From an uncultured Clostridia bacterium (GTDB lineage: Bacteria; Bacillota_A; Clostridia; Christensenellales; Aristaeellaceae), in NCBI GenBank assembly GCA_946613955.1, contig CAMOGC010000011.1, positions 1 through 18,662 of the forward strand: a DNA stretch of 18,662 nt, read 5' to 3'. The number at the start of each line of letters is the position of its first letter. Within the stretch, counting starts at the first letter, position 1. Shown in pieces: positions 8,070 to 15,767 of this stretch. The notes under the pieces were generated by a model that worked only from the letters and a program-made list of their open reading frames with translations, ran no database searches and was not told where the DNA came from. The position numbers and the translations under genes were made by a program.

Positions 8070-8359
8070 TGGCCCGCCGGAAACAGCCTCCCCTGCCGGA
8101 AGGGGACGACGGCCGCACCATCGTGGAGATGAACGTGCCGGGCATGCCCTGGTATGTGCCCCGGGAGGAAGCGGGCGGCCCGAAAGCGGCAGCCGGCGAA
8201 CCGGAAGCGCCCGCCCGGCCGGCCCGGGAGCCCATGACCCGGGAACAAATCCGCCTCTACCGCCACGCCGCGGTCAAGGCCGGGCTGATCATCGTCCTGG
8301 TCTTCGGCGCAGCCTTCGGCCTGTTCATCGCCTTCTGCGATTTCATCTGGTTCCGCTAA
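8069..8359 (+). CDS. Small single-pass membrane protein coupled to oppF
   Basis: This 96-residue protein has no family I can name. Its ATG overlaps the oppF stop codon in TGATG, so it is probably translated by coupling and belongs to the opp operon. Residues 11-32 hold a distinctive block, GDDGRTIVEMNVPGMPWYVP, followed by a flexible Ala/Pro/Glu linker (about 33-55). A basic helix-like segment (57-69) leads into one C-terminal membrane helix (about 70-90) ending DFIWFR. There is no signal peptide. The positive residues before the helix suggest that the N-terminus stays in the cytoplasm with the ATPases. A role as an accessory or assembly factor of the importer is inference from position only. 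Confidence 0.75.
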   Translation: MARRKQPPLPEGDDGRTIVEMNVPGMPWYVPREEAGGPKAAAGEPEAPARPAREPMTREQIRLYRHAAVKAGLIIVLVFGAAFGLFIAFCDFIWFR

Positions 8360-8366
8360 CCAGGAA

Positions 8367-8530
8367 ACAAGACAGGGGGACGGTTCTAACAAGACAGGGG
8401 GACGGTTCTTCTGAAGACAGGGGGACGGTTCTTCTGTCTGGTAAAAAGACAGGGAAAAGACAGGAGGACGGTTCTACTGTCTGGCCGCTGCAAAAAGAGG
8501 GACGGTTCAGTAGAACCGTCCCCGTGTCTT
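8367..8530. repeat. Cluster of palindromic REP-like intergenic repeats
   Basis: The 19-mer AAGACAGGGGGACGGTTCT occurs exactly at 8369-8387, 8391-8409 and 8414-8432. A one-base variant (GGAGG for GGGGG) is at 8457-8475 and a truncated copy at 8446-8454. An inverted copy with one mismatch is at 8512-8530. Two copies extend to TCTGTCTGG or ACTGTCTGG, so AGACAG pairs with CTGTCT and the full unit is an imperfect palindrome of about 28 bases. Similar GGGACGGTTCT palindromes are, as I recall, dispersed in many Bacillota genomes and sometimes sit near IS200-like or REP-associated transposase genes. No transposase is present here. Together with the degV promoter and leader, this accounts for the gene-free stretch 8360-8730. 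Confidence 0.85.
8499..8522. terminator. Perfect 10-bp hairpin at the end of the repeat cluster
   Basis: GGGACGGTTC (8499-8508) pairs exactly with GAACCGTCCC (8513-8522) around AGTA. It is formed by a short direct copy of the repeat facing the inverted copy. It may end opp operon transcripts, but CGTGTCTTCTCC follows and there is no proper T run, so termination is only possible, not shown. Confidence 0.45.
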
Positions 8531-8543
8531 CTCCGTCCGGGGA

Positions 8544-8572
8544 TTGCTTTTTCTTACCGGGTAGGGTATAAT
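8544..8572 (+). promoter_or_regulatory. Sigma-A-type promoter for degV
   Basis: A perfect -10 box TATAAT lies at 8567-8572. TTGCTT lies at 8544-8549, exactly 17 bases upstream. The start site would be near 8579, giving a leader of about 150 bases before degV. The promoter begins 14 bases after the last repeat copy. Confidence 0.7.
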
Positions 8573-8592
8573 TCCTCCGTATGGAATAGGAG

Positions 8593-8637
8593 CGGCTGAC
8601 AGGAGGGCCCCGCGGGCGAAACAGGCCTCTTCAGCCG
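8593..8637 (+). promoter_or_regulatory. Nested hairpin in the degV leader
   Basis: CGGCTGA (8593-8599) pairs with TCAGCCG (8631-8637). Inside it, GGAGGGCC (8602-8609) pairs with GGCCTCT (8624-8630) with one bulge. It is read directly from sequence. It resembles no riboswitch I recognise, and regulation through it is only a possibility. Confidence 0.4.
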
Positions 8638-8730
8638 AAAGCATCCCGCCCCGGAAATCAGGCCCACTCCCCAAGCAGAAAAACGGGCCGGGCATCCCAT
8701 GGCGAAAAAACATCGCGAGGAGGATGGAAA

Positions 8731-9603
8731 ATGGATTATGTCTTTATGATGGACAGCGACAGCGACCTGCCCTATGATCTGAAGGTCAAATACGATATCC
8801 CCGTCGTCTATATGCCCTATGCCCTGAACGGAAAGGAATACTTTGACGATCTGGGCCAGACGCTGGATCACAGAAGCTACTATAACGCCATGCGCGAAGG
8901 CGCCGTGCCGGTAACCTCCGCGCTGAATGAGGCCACCTATCTGGATTATTTCGAGCCGATCCTGAAGGAAAAGGATCTGCTCTTCGTCGCCTTCTCCAGC
9001 AAGCTGAGCTCCACCATTCAGGGCGTCTATTCCGCCAGGGAAAAGCTCCTGGCCAAATATCCGGAGCGGAAGTTTATCGTGGTGGACACCCTGGCGATCT
9101 CCACCCCGGTGGTGCTCCTCGCCCTGAAGGCCCACGAGATGTACCGCTCCGGCGCCCCGATCGAGGATGTGGCCGACTGGCTCGAGAAGAACAAGATGCG
9201 GGCCCAGGCCTGGTTTACGGTGGACGACCTGAAATACCTGAAGCGGGGCGGCCGCATTTCCCCCATGGCCGCCGCCTTCGGCACCATGCTGGATATCAAG
9301 CCCCTGATTACCGAGGCCCGGGACGGCTCCCTCCAGAGCGTCGACAAGGTCCGGGGGCAGAAAAAGGCCCTCAACACCCTGGTCGACAAGATGGTGGAGG
9401 GCGATCCGGATCCGGACGAGAGCATGGTCATCATTCTGCACGCCGACGCCCCCGAGGCCGCGAGCGAATTAAAGGAGCTGGCGACCCGCCGCATTCCCGG
9501 GCTGGATATCCGGATCGGATACATCGGCCCGGTCATCGGCGCGCACTGCGGGCCCGGAACCCTGGCGGTGACCTTCCTCGGCCGGAAGGAGCGCCCCATC
9601 TGA
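8731..9603 (+). CDS. DegV family fatty-acid-binding protein
   Basis: DegV/FakB-type proteins bind a fatty acid and can present it to a fatty acid kinase. This one has 290 residues, the usual length. Motifs in order are DSDSDLP (8-14), the TS pair of the lipid-head site within VTSALNE (61-67; many members have TSQPS), SSKLSSTIQ (89-97), VDT (118-120) and TVDDLKYLKRGGRIS (163-177). The C-terminal IGPVIGAHCGPGTLAV (265-280) holds the conserved histidine-glycine region. AGGAGG at 8718-8723 is 7 bases before the ATG. It has its own promoter and terminator, so it is probably a single-gene unit. No kinase gene (fakA) is nearby. The exact ligand cannot be told from sequence. Confidence 0.92.
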   Translation: MDYVFMMDSDSDLPYDLKVKYDIPVVYMPYALNGKEYFDDLGQTLDHRSYYNAMREGAVPVTSALNEATYLDYFEPILKEKDLLFVAFSSKLSSTIQGVYSAREKLLAKYPERKFIVVDTLAISTPVVLLALKAHEMYRSGAPIEDVADWLEKNKMRAQAWFTVDDLKYLKRGGRISPMAAAFGTMLDIKPLITEARDGSLQSVDKVRGQKKALNTLVDKMVEGDPDPDESMVIILHADAPEAASELKELATRRIPGLDIRIGYIGPVIGAHCGPGTLAVTFLGRKERPI

Positions 9604-9660
9604 TTTCGCAAAGCCGGCTGAAAGCGCCGTTATGCAGCCGACGCCCGCGCGGGGTTCTCT

Positions 9661-9687
9661 CCCGATCCATCCGGCGGGCTGATCGGG
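9661..9687 (+). other. Hairpin in the degV downstream region
   Basis: CCCGATC (9661-9667) pairs with GATCGGG (9681-9687) around a 13-base loop. No T run follows. The stretch 9604-9734 otherwise shows no convincing gene. Confidence 0.25.
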
Positions 9688-9734
9688 TCCCTCCGCTCGC
9701 CGAATGTGCCGCCGCGCCTGGGAATGAGCCATAG

Positions 9735-9770
9735 AAAAAACTGTGAGGATGCTTGTCCTCACAGTTTTTT
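9735..9770. terminator. Bidirectional intrinsic terminator between degV and ppx
   Basis: A perfect 15-bp inverted repeat has arms at 9735-9749 and 9756-9770 around the loop TGCTTG. The G/C-containing core ACTGTGAGGA is flanked by six A on the left and six T on the right, so it reads as an intrinsic terminator on both strands. It sits between the convergent degV (plus) and ppx (minus) genes. Confidence 0.92.
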
Positions 9771-9820
9771 ATGTCCCGCAGCCCAGGCTTTTTGCCGGAC
9801 GCGCTTCCGGAAAATCCCCG

Positions 9821-9852
9821 GACAGCCGCATTCACGGATTCACCCGGCTGTC
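9821..9852 (-). terminator. Possible additional terminator stem after ppx
   Basis: GACAGCCG (9821-9828) pairs with CGGCTGTC (9845-9852) around a 16-base loop. On the minus strand the stem is followed by CGGGGATTTTCC, which has only a short T run. It is 12 bases past the ppx stop codon and may assist the stronger terminator beyond it. Confidence 0.35.
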
Positions 9853-9864
9853 TCGCCTCACCCG

Positions 9865-10764
9865 CTACCGGTAATGCTTCCGGATATAGCCGTCCAGGTT
9901 GCCGTATTCGCTGACCTGGAGTCTTTCGATGCCCATCCGGTCCATGACCGCCAGCAGGATGCAGATCCCGTGTACCACGATGTCCGCCCGTCCCGGCTGC
10001 AGGCTCTCCAGCCGAAGCCGCTCCGCCAGGGACAGATCCGCCAGCTTCTCCCCGATTCGCTGAACGTCCTCCTTGCGGATCCAGGTTCCGTTCATCCCCT
10101 CCCGGTCGGTCCAGGGAACGCCCCGGATCAGAGCCGCCAGGGCCGTAAAGGTGCCCCCGGTGCCGATCCAGCTTTCCGCCCCGGCGGGCTCATCCCCCCA
10201 GGTCTTCTCCAGAATGTCGGCCGCCGCAGCGCGCACCGGGCCCATGTCCGCCGCCTTTTCAATGGGCATCACGCGATACAGCCGGACCGCGCCCATCTGG
10301 CAGGAAACGGCCCGGACAATCTCCCCGTCCCGGCCCAGAACAATTTCCGTGCTGCCGCCGCCGATATCGATAATGCCGCAGGTTTTCCCCGGGGCCGCGA
10401 TGTCGGAGGCTCCCAGAAAACTGAGCGCCGCCTCCTCCTCGCCGGAGAGGATTTCCAGCTCCAGTCCCGTCGCCTCCCGCAGCATTTGCAGGAAGGCCTC
10501 GCCGTTTTTCGCGTCCCGGGAGGCGCTGGTGGCAAAAAGATGAATTTGCCGGCATCCGTGCTCCCGGGCGGTTTTCGCCATGGCGGAAACCGCCGAGATG
10601 GTTTTTTCCATGCTTTCCCGGCTCAGGTTCCCTTCCGCGTCCAGCCCCGCGAAGAGCCTGGTTCCCGCCCGGTCCCGGGCGATTCTGCGGAAGGATCCCT
10701 CCTGAACCTCCGCCTCCAGCATACGCACCGAATTGGAACCGATCCCGATCACCGCCACCCGCAT
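9865..10764 (-). CDS. Ppx/GppA family phosphatase (exopolyphosphatase-like)
   Basis: Members of this sugar-kinase/HSP70-fold family hydrolyse terminal phosphates from polyphosphate or pppGpp. Visible motifs are IGIGSNSVRM (6-15), ATSASRDAKN (78-87), the catalytic-site segment SGEEEA (107-112), DIGGGSTE (133-140) and GTGGTFT (201-207), then RADIVVHG (259-266). At 299 residues it is the short form without the C-terminal HD domain of E. coli PPX (about 510). GGGAGG lies 7 bases before the ATG. It is the last gene of the minus-strand cluster and follows the divIC-like gene by 84 bases. Whether polyphosphate or (p)ppGpp is the substrate cannot be told from sequence. Confidence 0.9.
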   Translation of the reverse strand: MRVAVIGIGSNSVRMLEAEVQEGSFRRIARDRAGTRLFAGLDAEGNLSRESMEKTISAVSAMAKTAREHGCRQIHLFATSASRDAKNGEAFLQMLREATGLELEILSGEEEAALSFLGASDIAAPGKTCGIIDIGGGSTEIVLGRDGEIVRAVSCQMGAVRLYRVMPIEKAADMGPVRAAAADILEKTWGDEPAGAESWIGTGGTFTALAALIRGVPWTDREGMNGTWIRKEDVQRIGEKLADLSLAERLRLESLQPGRADIVVHGICILLAVMDRMGIERLQVSEYGNLDGYIRKHYR

Positions 10765-10848
10765 GACGCCGCCTCCCTGCCTCCTGTCGTTCCTGGTTCG
10801 CGATTCCTCCGCCGTCCCTTCCCTCCGGCCTTTCCGTGGGGCTGGGGC

Positions 10849-11187
10849 TCAATCCGCCATCTCGTCCATCAGGATCTTCATTTCCTCTTCCGTATAGGCG
10901 TAGAGGGCTTCCGCGTTGGTAAAGCGGAAGCGAAGATCGTTCCGGTTCATGAAGGAATAATTATTCATGGCGCTGGAGACGATGTAATTCTCCGTGCCGA
11001 TCTGCTCCAGCTGGGTCCTCATCTGTTTGTTTTCGTCCTCCAGCCGGGTCAGCGTCACCCGCCGGTTGTTGATTTCCCCGCGGTTTTCGTTCAGCCGCGC
11101 GTTCAGGATCAGAAACAGGACCAGAAAAACCACCAGCATGGCGCCGACGACGACCGCAAATCCCCTCAGATTCATGGTTTTCCGCAT
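10849..11187 (-). CDS. DivIC/FtsB-like septum formation initiator
   Basis: This 112-residue bitopic protein has the layout of the FtsB/DivIC family, which links FtsL and DivIB/FtsQ in the divisome. A short basic N-terminus (1-8) is followed by a membrane helix (about 9-29) and a coiled coil (about 31-63) with regular polar and leucine positions. The family's short end domain is then seen as QIGTENYIVSSAMNNYSF (62-79) and LRFRF (85-89). The acidic tail (91-112) is longer than in many homologues. The ATG at 11187 has GGAAG upstream, and a second ATG four codons later is possible. It lies 71 bases after polC and before ppx. In many Clostridia an S1-domain gene sits between divIC and ppx; none is present here. 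Confidence 0.85.
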   Translation of the reverse strand: MRKTMNLRGFAVVVGAMLVVFLVLFLILNARLNENRGEINNRRVTLTRLEDENKQMRTQLEQIGTENYIVSSAMNNYSFMNRNDLRFRFTNAEALYAYTEEEMKILMDEMAD

Positions 11188-11258
11188 GCCGCTCCGCTTC
11201 CTTTCCTTTTCCCTCTTCTGTTCTTTTCTGCGCCCGGGCCGGAATTCCTGCCTGCGGC

Positions 11259-14200
11259 TCAGAACATGCTTACCTGGCTGGTTTCGCTCAGCCCCTCCAG
11301 GGCCCCGTGCTGCCGGAGCATTTCAATGGCCCCGCTGCCAACCTTTCCCCTCGCCCGCAGATCCTCGACCGACAGGAACTCTCCCCGCTTGCGGGCCTCC
11401 ACGATCGGAACCGCCACGCTCTCGCCCAGGCCCGACAGGCTGGTAAAGGGGCAGCGGATATTGCCGTCCTCGATCAGGAAGCGGCTGACGTCGCTCCTGT
11501 ACAGATCCACCGGCAGGAAACGGATGCCCCGCATGCCCATCTCCAGAATCAGCTCCAGGCAGGTGGCCGCCTTTTTGTCCTTGTCCGTAGGCTTTTCCAT
11601 ATCCCGGATCTCCTGCAGGCGGGCCCGGCAGGCGTCGGGCGAGAGGATCATGGTCGAGGCGTCGAACCCGTCCCCGCGGACGGTGAAGTAGGCGGTGTAA
11701 TAGGCCAGGGGCTCGTGGAGCTTAAACCAGGCCACCCGCAGGCTCATCGTCACATAGGCGACGGCGTGGCCCTTGGGGAACATGTATTTGATTTTCCGGC
11801 AGCTGTCCATAAACCATTCGGGCACGCCGGCCTCCTCCATGGCCTTTGTCATCTCCGGCTTCAGTCCCTTGCCCTTCCGGACGCTTTCCATGGTCGTAAA
11901 AGACAGTTTGGGCGGAACCCCCTTGTCCATCAGATAGTTCATGATATCGTCCCGGCAGCAGACGCATTCGCTCAGGGTCGCGGTGCCGGAGGTAATGATG
12001 TCGCGGGCGTTGCCCAGCCAGACGTCCGTGCCGTGGCTCAGACCGGAAATCCGCAGCAGCTCCTCCATGGTGCTGGGCCGGGTTTCCTCCAGCATGCCCC
12101 GGACAAACTCCGTTCCGAATTCGGGCACGCCGTAGGTGCCTGTGTTGCAGAGGATCTCCTCCGGGGTCACCCCGAGGGCCGCCGGGGAGGTAAACAGGCT
12201 CCGGACGCCCGGGTCATCCAGGGGAACCTCCTGGAAGTTGACCCCGGTCAGGGCCTCCAGCTCGTGCATCATGGTGGGGTCGTCATGACCCAGGCAGTCC
12301 AGCTTTACCAGGATGTCGTGCATGGAGTTGAAGTCGAAATGGGTGGTGGTAAAATCGCTGTTCAGGTCGTCCGCCGGATGCTGCACCGCCGTAAACTCGC
12401 AGATATCGTATTCCTTGGGCACCACCACCATCCCGCCGGGATGCTGGCCTGTGGTTTTCTTAACGCCCGTGCATTCCGAGGCCAGCCGCATCTTCTCGGC
12501 GTTGCCCGCCTGAATATGCCGCTCCTCCAGATAATGCATGGCGTAGCCGTAGGCGGTTTTGTCCGCCAGACCGGTGATCGTTCCCGCGCGGAAAACATGG
12601 TCGTGGCCGAAGAGCTCCTCCACGTAGTGGTGGGCCCGGTTCTGGTATTCCCCGGAGAAGTTCAGGTCGATATCCGGCACCTTGTCGCCCTCGAAGCCCA
12701 GGAAGACCTCGAAGGGGATGTCAAAGCCGTCCTTGGTCAGGCGCCGGCCGCATTCGGGGCAGGCCCGGTCCGGCAGGTCGACCCCCACGTGGAACCGGGA
12801 TTTATCCACATCGAAAAAGCCCCTGTGGCAATGGGTGCAGCGGTAATGGGGCGGCAGGGCGTTGACTTCGGTAATGCCGCACATCCGGGCCACCAGGCTG
12901 GAACCCACCGAACCCCGGGAGCCCACCAGATACCCGTCCCGAAGGGAGCGGGAGACCAGCTTTTCCGCGATATTGTACAGCGTGCAGTAGCCGTAGCCCA
13001 CGATGGACTTCAGCTCCTTTTTCAGCCGGGCCTCCACGATATCCGGCAGGGGGGAGCCGTACATTTCTTCCGCCGTTTCCCAGGTCATCCGCTGGATATT
13101 GTCCTCCGCGTCGTCCCAGTAGGGCTGGAAGGTATCCTCTCCCCTGGGGTGCTTCGGGAACAGGCTCATGGGCTCCACCATCTCCGCGATCCGGCGGGGA
13201 TTGGTGATCACCACCTCCCGGGCCTTTTCCTTTCCCAGATAGGCGAATTCGGCCAGCATCTCGTCGGTGGTTTTCAGATACAGGGGCGGCTGCTCGTCCG
13301 CGTCGGAAAAGTCCATGCCCGCCTGGATGACCGCCCGGCCCACCGCGTCCTTGGGATCCAGAAAATGCACGTCCCCCGTGGCGACGACGGGCTTCCCGAG
13401 CTTCTCCCCCAGCCGGACGATCGCCCGGTTCAGCTCCCGCAGCTCCTTTTCGTCTTTGGCATACCCTTCCCGCAGGAGGAAGGCGTTGTTTCCGATCGGC
13501 TGGATTTCCAGATAATCATAGAAGGAGGCGATTTCCTTCAGCTTTTCCTCGTCCTCCCCCGCCAGCACCGCCTTGAACAGCTCTCCCTCGGCGCAGGCGC
13601 TGCCCAGGATCAGGCCCTCCCGATGCTGCCGGATGATCTCCCGGGGCATATGGGGCCGGCGCCGGAAGTATTCCAGATGACTGATGGACACCAGCCGGTT
13701 CAGGTTCACCAGCCCCGTCCGGTTTTTCGCCAGCAGGATGATGTGCCAGCTTTCGCCGATGGCCCCGCCCCGCAGCGTCCGGTTCAGATCCTCCAGGGAT
13801 TGCGTTTCCGGATGCCGCTCCCGGGTTTCCGCCAGCATGCGGGCCAGGCAGTGGGCCGTGGCCGTCGCGTCGTGCACCGCCCGGTGGGCGTTTTTCAGGG
13901 AGACGCCCAGATGCTTGCAAAGGGCGTTCAGTTTGAAGGATTTCAGCTCCGGATACTGCTTTCGGGCATAGGTCAGGGTATCCATCACCGGGCCGTCAAA
14001 CCGCAGGCCCAGCCGGTTCAGCTCCGACCGCAGCAGCGCCCCGTCGAAGGAGGCGTTATGAGCCGCGATGGGGCAATCCCCGATAAAGTCCAGGAGCCGG
14101 GGCAGCATTTCCTCCGCCCGGGGCTTGCCGCTGAGCATGGCGTCGGTAATATGGGTGATTTCCGTAATCTTCGGTTTCAGCGGCTCCCCGGGATCCACCA

Positions 14201-15713
14201 GCTCCTCGAAGCTGTCGACAATGTTGCCGTCCTGGAGCCGGACGGCGCCGATTTCGATGATCCGCGCCGAGGCGGTGTTCAGACCGGTGCTTTCAAAATC
14301 CAGCACCACGATCGGCCCGTCATAGGGCCGCCCGTCGGCCCGCTCGACGATGTCCCGCTCATCCACCAGATACCCTTCGCATCCGGGGATCAGCTTGATC
14401 TTTCCCTTGGCGGCCCGGAAGGCCGCGGGGAAGGACTGGAGCACCCCGTGATCCGTCACAGCGACGGCGGGATGGCCCCACTTCACCGCCCGGTCAATCA
14501 GCTGGTCCACCGGCGTCAGGGCGTCCATGGTGGACATGTTGGTATGCATATGGAGCTCGACCCGCTTTTCCTCCGCGGTATCCTGGCGCTCCTCCTTGTC
14601 CATCTCCACCATATCCCGGATCATGACCGAAAGCTCCCGGGAATAGGTGTCCCACTGGCATTCCCCCCGGATCCGGACGTTCATGCCCTCCCGGATCCGG
14701 GCGACCTTGTCCTGAACAGCCTTGCGCTCCTCCTCGGTCACGGGGGGCGGCGGCGCATCCTCCGGCTGCCGGCCGCGGGCGCGGGGCCGGTAGCGGAGAA
14801 ACGCTTTGCAAAGCACGGAACTGGTATAGTCGGTCACGGCAAAGGTGACCAGCAGGGTTTCGCCGCCCTTGAGCTCCCGGGTTTCCAGAAGGAAAACATC
14901 CCCCTGGATCACCGTCAGGCCGCTCTCGCTGGTCAGCTCCTTGATTTCCACCGGCCGGTCGGCGATGGCGCGGCCGAAAATCGGATCGCCCCGCCGCTTT
15001 TCCGGCATCCGGGGAATCGGAATCCCGGTTTCCTTTTCCGCCGGCTTCCGTTCCTTTTCCGGCTTTGCCGGCTTTTCGTCCTTTCCCCCGGCCTCCGCCT
15101 TCTTCCGCCGGGGGGCCGGGGCCGTCTCTTCCGCGGCGTAGACGGTGCCGTAGCGCTCCGCCATCTCCGCCCGCGTCACGGTCATGGCCGCCTCCGCCCG
15201 CTCCCGCCGCATCTTTTCGAGCCGGGCCTCCCGGTCGCCGGCGAGGGTGGTCTCCACGATGACCTCCGCGCCGAAGATGTCCCTGATGGCGACCTCCAGC
15301 CTGCGGGCGATATTGTTCTGGCTGGTATAGCGCAGGGAAAACTCGTCCGGAAAGGTCAGGGTGATCCGGCTGTCCCGGCAGGTCCAGTCGATCCGGTTCA
15401 GCCAGGAGCGGATCCCCGGATAATTCCGCTTCAGAAAATCCTGCAGCACCGACCGGTAGCTGCCCACGTCCCCGAGAAAATCCTCCCGCAGGGAGGGCGA
15501 GGTCACCCGAAGGGCCAGCGGCTGCCCGGGAAAGGCCTCCCGCAGGATTTTTTCCAGCGCCAGGAACTGCTTTTCCCCCACCAGCACGGTGCTTTCAAAG
15601 GTAATATAGATTTTTCGAAGAGATCGGACATAGGTCACCCGAGGAGCCGACAGCTTTCCCGCCAGCTCCGGAATCGCCCGGGCCACCCGGGTCATCAAAT
15701 CCTCGTAGCTCAT
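11259..15713 (-). CDS. polC: DNA polymerase III alpha subunit, PolC type
   Basis: This is the main replicative DNA polymerase of Bacillota, with built-in proofreading. It has 1484 residues (B. subtilis PolC about 1437). It shows an N-terminal domain (1-160), a charged Lys/Glu/Pro linker (about 195-240) and an OB fold (about 255-370). The PHP domain starts at VELHMHTNMS (385-394) with VTDHG (419-423). It is split by a DEDD exonuclease: DFES with D472 and E474, AHNASFD (551-557), and HRAVHD (610-615). The polymerase core has YLVGSRGSVGSS (928-939), a Cys4 zinc site (C959, C962, C985, C988), PDIDLNFSGEY (1013-1023) and KLDCLGHDDPT (1137-1147). The C-terminus, QVSMF, fits the beta-clamp-binding motif (QLSLF in B. 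subtilis). GGAGG lies 4 bases before the ATG. It follows ispG by 54 bases. Confidence 0.98.
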   Translation of the reverse strand: MSYEDLMTRVARAIPELAGKLSAPRVTYVRSLRKIYITFESTVLVGEKQFLALEKILREAFPGQPLALRVTSPSLREDFLGDVGSYRSVLQDFLKRNYPGIRSWLNRIDWTCRDSRITLTFPDEFSLRYTSQNNIARRLEVAIRDIFGAEVIVETTLAGDREARLEKMRRERAEAAMTVTRAEMAERYGTVYAAEETAPAPRRKKAEAGGKDEKPAKPEKERKPAEKETGIPIPRMPEKRRGDPIFGRAIADRPVEIKELTSESGLTVIQGDVFLLETRELKGGETLLVTFAVTDYTSSVLCKAFLRYRPRARGRQPEDAPPPPVTEEERKAVQDKVARIREGMNVRIRGECQWDTYSRELSVMIRDMVEMDKEERQDTAEEKRVELHMHTNMSTMDALTPVDQLIDRAVKWGHPAVAVTDHGVLQSFPAAFRAAKGKIKLIPGCEGYLVDERDIVERADGRPYDGPIVVLDFESTGLNTASARIIEIGAVRLQDGNIVDSFEELVDPGEPLKPKITEITHITDAMLSGKPRAEEMLPRLLDFIGDCPIAAHNASFDGALLRSELNRLGLRFDGPVMDTLTYARKQYPELKSFKLNALCKHLGVSLKNAHRAVHDATATAHCLARMLAETRERHPETQSLEDLNRTLRGGAIGESWHIILLAKNRTGLVNLNRLVSISHLEYFRRRPHMPREIIRQHREGLILGSACAEGELFKAVLAGEDEEKLKEIASFYDYLEIQPIGNNAFLLREGYAKDEKELRELNRAIVRLGEKLGKPVVATGDVHFLDPKDAVGRAVIQAGMDFSDADEQPPLYLKTTDEMLAEFAYLGKEKAREVVITNPRRIAEMVEPMSLFPKHPRGEDTFQPYWDDAEDNIQRMTWETAEEMYGSPLPDIVEARLKKELKSIVGYGYCTLYNIAEKLVSRSLRDGYLVGSRGSVGSSLVARMCGITEVNALPPHYRCTHCHRGFFDVDKSRFHVGVDLPDRACPECGRRLTKDGFDIPFEVFLGFEGDKVPDIDLNFSGEYQNRAHHYVEELFGHDHVFRAGTITGLADKTAYGYAMHYLEERHIQAGNAEKMRLASECTGVKKTTGQHPGGMVVVPKEYDICEFTAVQHPADDLNSDFTTTHFDFNSMHDILVKLDCLGHDDPTMMHELEALTGVNFQEVPLDDPGVRSLFTSPAALGVTPEEILCNTGTYGVPEFGTEFVRGMLEETRPSTMEELLRISGLSHGTDVWLGNARDIITSGTATLSECVCCRDDIMNYLMDKGVPPKLSFTTMESVRKGKGLKPEMTKAMEEAGVPEWFMDSCRKIKYMFPKGHAVAYVTMSLRVAWFKLHEPLAYYTAYFTVRGDGFDASTMILSPDACRARLQEIRDMEKPTDKDKKAATCLELILEMGMRGIRFLPVDLYRSDVSRFLIEDGNIRCPFTSLSGLGESVAVPIVEARKRGEFLSVEDLRARGKVGSGAIEMLRQHGALEGLSETSQVSMF

Positions 15714-15767
15714 GTATCCTCCGGTCTTTTCTCCCCCGTCCGGGGCGCTTCCCGGTCTTCGGGCGGA

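Noticed and set aside
8367..8530. The repeat cluster considered as a CRISPR array.
   Set aside because: The gaps between copies are only 3-5 bases, there are no unique spacers of 25-45 bases, copies occur in both orientations and no cas gene is present.
8699..8749. A 16-codon reading frame (MAKKHREEDGKWIMSL) overlapping the degV start, as a possible leader peptide.
   Set aside because: It has no ribosome binding site of its own, and its sequence includes the degV Shine-Dalgarno. It is most simply chance.
9533..9835. Minus-strand reading frames crossing the degV-ppx gap.
   Set aside because: They run through the bidirectional terminator, lack ribosome binding sites and encode no recognisable protein.
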